A DNA stretch of 64,000 nt from JAAXHB01 sp965221635 (lineage in GTDB: Bacteria; Actinomycetota; Acidimicrobiia; Acidimicrobiales; Aldehydirespiratoraceae). The notes under the pieces were generated by a model. The model was given only the letters and a program-made list of their open reading frames with translations, made no database searches and was not told the origin of the DNA. Shown one piece after another: positions 61,402 to 64,000 of the stretch. The DNA lies in the NCBI GenBank assembly GCA_965221635.1, contig OZ244902.1, positions 2,294,001 to 2,358,000 of the forward strand. Direction: 5' to 3'. A program made the translations under genes and the position numbers. Each line of letters opens with the position of its first letter. The stretch's first letter is position 1.

Positions 61402-62640
61402 TCAGGCGGGGCCTATCACCACCGTGCCGTTGTGGCCACCGAACCCGAACGAGTTCGATATCGAAATTCCAGGCGTCCACGCAGCAGGATCACCGGCCAC
61501 CACCCGGATCGGCGGAAGGTCGGGGTCTTGTTGCTCCAAACCGGCGGTGGGCGGAATCAGCGCCTTTTGGATGGACAGCACCACCGCCACCGCCTCCAGC
61601 GCCCCTGCGGCGCCAAGGCCGTGACCGGTCACGCCTTTGGTGGAGGTCACAAGCGGCCCTGGTGAGGTGCCGAACACCTTGGCGATTGCCTCTGCCTCGG
61701 CGGCGTCGTTGAGGTCGGTGGACGTGCCGTGCGCGTTCACGTGTACAACCTGGTCGGGGCTCACCCCGGCATCGTCGAGAGCGAGTTGCATGCAATGCAC
61801 CGCTCCGCTGCCTCCGGGCGCGGGTGCGGTGATGTGGTGCGCATCGGCGGTGGACGCCGCCCCGAGCACCTCCGCCAGCACCGTCGCCCCACGTTCGAGG
61901 GCCCGGTCGCGTTCTTCGAGCACCATCACCGCGGCGCCTTCGCTCATCACGAAACCGTTGCGGTTCACGTCGAAGGGCCTGCTCACCCCATCGGCGGAGA
62001 GCGCGGTCATGTTGGTGAAACCGGCCACCGCGGTGGGCGTGAACGGCGCCTCGGAACCACCGGCGATCATGGCGTCGCAACGACCGTCGGCCACCAGGCG
62101 CGCTGCGTTTCCCACTGCGTGGGTGCCCGCCGCGCACGCCGTCACCACGTTCTCCGACGGGCCGGTCCAGCCGTAGCGCATCGACAAGGTGGCGCTGCCG
62201 GCGTTGGCCATCATCATCGGCACCAAAAAGGGCGACACGCGTCGCACGCCTTTCTCGCGCAGCACCTTGATCTGCTCCTCGAGGGTGGTGATCCCACCAA
62301 CGCCGGTGCCGATCATGGCGCCGCAGCGGCTGTGATAGGCGCCGATGTCACCCGCCTGGGCCATCGCCTCGGACGCCGCCGCCACCACGAACTGGGTGAA
62401 CGGGTCGGCGCGGCGAGCCTCCTTGGGACTGTCGAAGTACCGGCCCGGCTCGAAGTCGGTAACTCGCCGGTCACCAACGGGAGCGGCGCTGCAAAGCCCC
62501 TCGAAGTAGGCCTCCGCGCCGATTCCGGCGGACGACACCACGCCAACTCCGGTCACCACCACACGGCGCCGACCGGCACAGTTCGGCCCGCTGCCGGGCC
62601 CGCTGTCGCTCCCGCCGGGCCTTTCGGACTCCTCGGACAT
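61402..62640 (-). CDS. fabF: 3-oxoacyl-ACP synthase II (FabF)
   Basis: The 412-residue protein has the C-H-H triad of condensing enzymes: VTACAAGTHAVG (Cys about 180), VNAHGTSTDLND (His about 317) and GHGLGAAGALEAV (His about 353), plus NSFGFGGHNGTVV. It elongates acyl-ACP with malonyl-ACP. ATG 62640 starts nine bases after the acpP stop, so the genes are in one operon. The first 25 residues are a Ser/Gly/Pro-rich extension, and the ribosome binding site is weak. Confidence 0.96.
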   Translation of the reverse strand: MSEESERPGGSDSGPGSGPNCAGRRRVVVTGVGVVSSAGIGAEAYFEGLCSAAPVGDRRVTDFEPGRYFDSPKEARRADPFTQFVVAAASEAMAQAGDIGAYHSRCGAMIGTGVGGITTLEEQIKVLREKGVRRVSPFLVPMMMANAGSATLSMRYGWTGPSENVVTACAAGTHAVGNAARLVADGRCDAMIAGGSEAPFTPTAVAGFTNMTALSADGVSRPFDVNRNGFVMSEGAAVMVLEERDRALERGATVLAEVLGAASTADAHHITAPAPGGSGAVHCMQLALDDAGVSPDQVVHVNAHGTSTDLNDAAEAEAIAKVFGTSPGPLVTSTKGVTGHGLGAAGALEAVAVVLSIQKALIPPTAGLEQQDPDLPPIRVVAGDPAAWTPGISISNSFGFGGHNGTVVIGPA

Positions 62641-62649
62641 CGCGGGTGG

Positions 62650-62886
62650 CTAGAGCTTCGAGGACACCAGGTCAAAGGCGGCGGCCACGGTGGCCACCCC
62701 CTCAAGTTCCTCTTCGTCCACCTCGATGTCGAACTCTTCTTCGAGGGCCATCACCAACTCCACGATGTCGAGGCTGTCGGCATCAAGATCGTCGGCGAAG
62801 TCGGCTTCGGGAACCACCTGGGACTCCTCCACCGAGAGCACCTCCACGGTGCACTTCTTGAACCGCTCGAACATGTCGTCGCTCAC
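62650..62886 (-). CDS. acpP: Acyl carrier protein
   Basis: The 78-residue acidic helical protein carries the phosphopantetheine site DLDADSLDIVEL (Ser38). It carries fatty acyl chains for FabF, FabG and FabZ. GTG 62886 is chosen because AAAGGAGG lies just upstream; the open frame continues to 62952. It sits between fabG and fabF. Confidence 0.95.
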   Translation of the reverse strand: MSDDMFERFKKCTVEVLSVEESQVVPEADFADDLDADSLDIVELVMALEEEFDIEVDEEELEGVATVAAAFDLVSSKL

Positions 62887-63081
62887 TGCGTCCTCCTTTG
62901 ACCCCTCACGGGTTGTGTCTTGGCGAATCGGGGGCGATTGGGCATTGCGCAATGTCTACCGGCGCAGCCCCCAAATGTTGCACGCCGATGCTGTCACCCT
63001 CAGATGCCGCGAACCTCTGGTGATGCCGTGCCCCTCGGGCCCAGCGGCCCTCACACGCATCAACTCTGGGGCCCGCGGCCC

Positions 63082-63834
63082 TCAGGCCATCGAGATGCCG
63101 CCGTCCACCGGCAACACCACGCCGGTCACGAAGCTCGCATCCTCGCTCACCAGGAACTCCACCGCGGCGGCGAGCTCGTCGGGTGTGCCCACTCGCTGCA
63201 CGGGCACCAGTCCAACGATGGCGTCGCGCTGGGAGTCGTTGAGCGCGCCGAGCATGTCTGTTTCCACCGGCCCGGGCGCCACCACGTTCACGGTTATGTT
63301 GCGCGAGGCGAGTTCCTTGGCCATCGAGCGGGCCAAACCGATCAGCCCGGCCTTGGACGCGGCGTAGTTGGCCTGACCGGGCTGACCGCCGATGCCCGAC
63401 ACCGACGAGATGAACACCATCCGTCCCCAGCGGCGCCTGGTCATGGTGCGAGCCACACGGCGTGCGATCCGAAATCCTCCGGTGAGGTTGGCGTCGAGCA
63501 CTTCGGCAAAGTCGTCGTCGGACATGCGCAACAGCAGCTTGTCGCGGGTGATCCCCGCGTTGGACACCAGGATCTCCACCGGCCCCAGCGCGGATTCCAC
63601 CTCGCTCACGGCTTCGTTCACGGAGTCGGCGTCGGTCACGTCACACTTCACGCTCACCAACCCCGCGGCCACGGCCGCCTCGGGAGGCTCGCCACGGCAC
63701 GTGATCGCCACTCGATGACCAGCCCGATGCAGGCGCAACGCCGTGGCCAGGCCTATGCCCCGATTGCCGCCGGTAACCAGAGCAACCCGCCCCGCCACGG
63801 CGGCCTCCGGCTGCGAGTCGTCGGTTCCGCTCAC
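63082..63834 (-). CDS. fabG: 3-oxoacyl-ACP reductase FabG
   Basis: The 250-residue SDR has VTGGNRGIGLATAL, CDVTDADSV, NAGITRD, ISSVSGIGGQPGQANYAASKAG (Ser, Tyr and Lys catalytic) and GGISMA at the end. It reduces 3-oxoacyl-ACP with NADPH. GTG 63834 overlaps the fabH stop (GTGA), so the two are coupled. The frame extends to 63918 without a ribosome binding site. Confidence 0.94.
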   Translation of the reverse strand: MSGTDDSQPEAAVAGRVALVTGGNRGIGLATALRLHRAGHRVAITCRGEPPEAAVAAGLVSVKCDVTDADSVNEAVSEVESALGPVEILVSNAGITRDKLLLRMSDDDFAEVLDANLTGGFRIARRVARTMTRRRWGRMVFISSVSGIGGQPGQANYAASKAGLIGLARSMAKELASRNITVNVVAPGPVETDMLGALNDSQRDAIVGLVPVQRVGTPDELAAAVEFLVSEDASFVTGVVLPVDGGISMA

Positions 63835-64000
63835 CAGCGCACCACGGTGGTGGCCCAGGTCATCCCCGCGCCGAATCCTGTCATCACCACGATCGTGCCC
63901 GGCGTGAGCGCGCCGCACTCATGCGCCTTGGCCATCGACAGCGGAATCGAAGCCGACGAGTTGTTGCCGGTGTACTCGATGGTGTTGTAAGTCTTCGAGA
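63831..64000 (-). CDS. fabH: 3-oxoacyl-ACP synthase III (FabH), C-terminal part
   Basis: The last 56 residues are visible, beginning SKTYNTIEYTGNNSSASIP with the conserved Asn of the Cys-His-Asn triad, then TIVVMTGFGAGMTWATTVVRW at the end. These are the usual FabH C-terminal motifs. The rest lies right of the window. It is the first gene visible of the fabH-fabG-acpP-fabF operon and overlaps fabG. Confidence 0.9.
   Translation of the reverse strand, partial: SKTYNTIEYTGNNSSASIPLSMAKAHECGALTPGTIVVMTGFGAGMTWATTVVRW

Noticed and set aside
1..64000. CRISPR arrays
   Set aside because: All repeats seen are directly adjacent units of 15-19 bp without spacers.

Overview
The window is a high-GC chromosome segment from an actinobacterium, most likely of the class Acidimicrobiia. 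This placement is inferred from gene content only: a mycothione-reductase-type flavoenzyme (mycothiol is actinobacterial), three LLM-class flavin/F420-type oxidoreductases, the gcvH-FHA-MerR-bifunctional nuclease-MerR block known from mycobacteria (Rv1826-Rv1830), a DUF222/13E12 HNH protein and frequent GTG starts. No rRNA is present. Two tRNAs are present, tRNA-Ala(GGC) and tRNA-Pro(GGG).

Layout. 1-2.4 kb: end of an unknown gene, an MSMEG_0572-family gene, tRNA-Ala, an LLM oxidoreductase. 2.4-13.3 kb: housekeeping genes, namely a CnoX-like thioredoxin, comEA-comEC, holA, a DUF1214-like gene, rpsT, lepA, hrcA and dnaJ. 13.5-20.9 kb: a two-gene pseudokinase/LysM operon, a DUF512 radical-SAM-like protein, der, a membrane PP2C phosphatase and a zinc-ribbon membrane protein. 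21.0-24.8 kb: an accessory region with an AbiEi antitoxin gene next to a truncated AbiEii toxin, tRNA-Pro, and a low-GC DUF262/HNH (GmrSD-like) gene. 25-31.6 kb: class II aldolase, selD (read here as a selenoprotein gene with in-frame UGA), a nitronate-monooxygenase-like gene, a SRAP protein, HIT, a CDP-alcohol phosphatidyltransferase and an LLM oxidoreductase. 31.8-33.6 kb: a compact lower-GC restriction-modification operon (D12 adenine methylase plus a NotI-like nuclease). 33.7-48.7 kb: AhpD-like protein, LLM oxidoreductase, rhodanese, SDR, gcvH and its signalling neighbours, gcvT, aroC, mycothione reductase, a VOC protein, glpD-glpK. 48.8-53.5 kb: a second accessory stretch with a small membrane protein, HNH/DUF222, DUF488, a C5-cytosine methylase and Vsr. 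53.5-64 kb: enoyl-CoA hydratase, gcvP, a lipocalin-like protein, a DUF35/thiolase pair, HU, fabZ and the convergent fabH-fabG-acpP-fabF operon, cut at the right edge.

How the genes work together. gcvH, gcvT and gcvP supply three of the four glycine-cleavage proteins; the L protein is not here. glpD and glpK overlap and form a glycerol-use pair. fabH, fabG, acpP, fabF and fabZ form most of a type II fatty acid cycle. comEA and comEC are translationally coupled DNA-uptake genes. The accessory genes (AbiE remnant, GmrSD-like, NotI-like RM, Dcm/Vsr) are separate candidate defence or DNA-modification modules inserted between housekeeping blocks.

The strongest single observation is a UGA at the exact active-site Cys/Sec position of selD, which makes the real gene about 110 nt longer than the obvious open frame. 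Short tandem repeats (15-19 bp units) recur between and inside genes at several sites.
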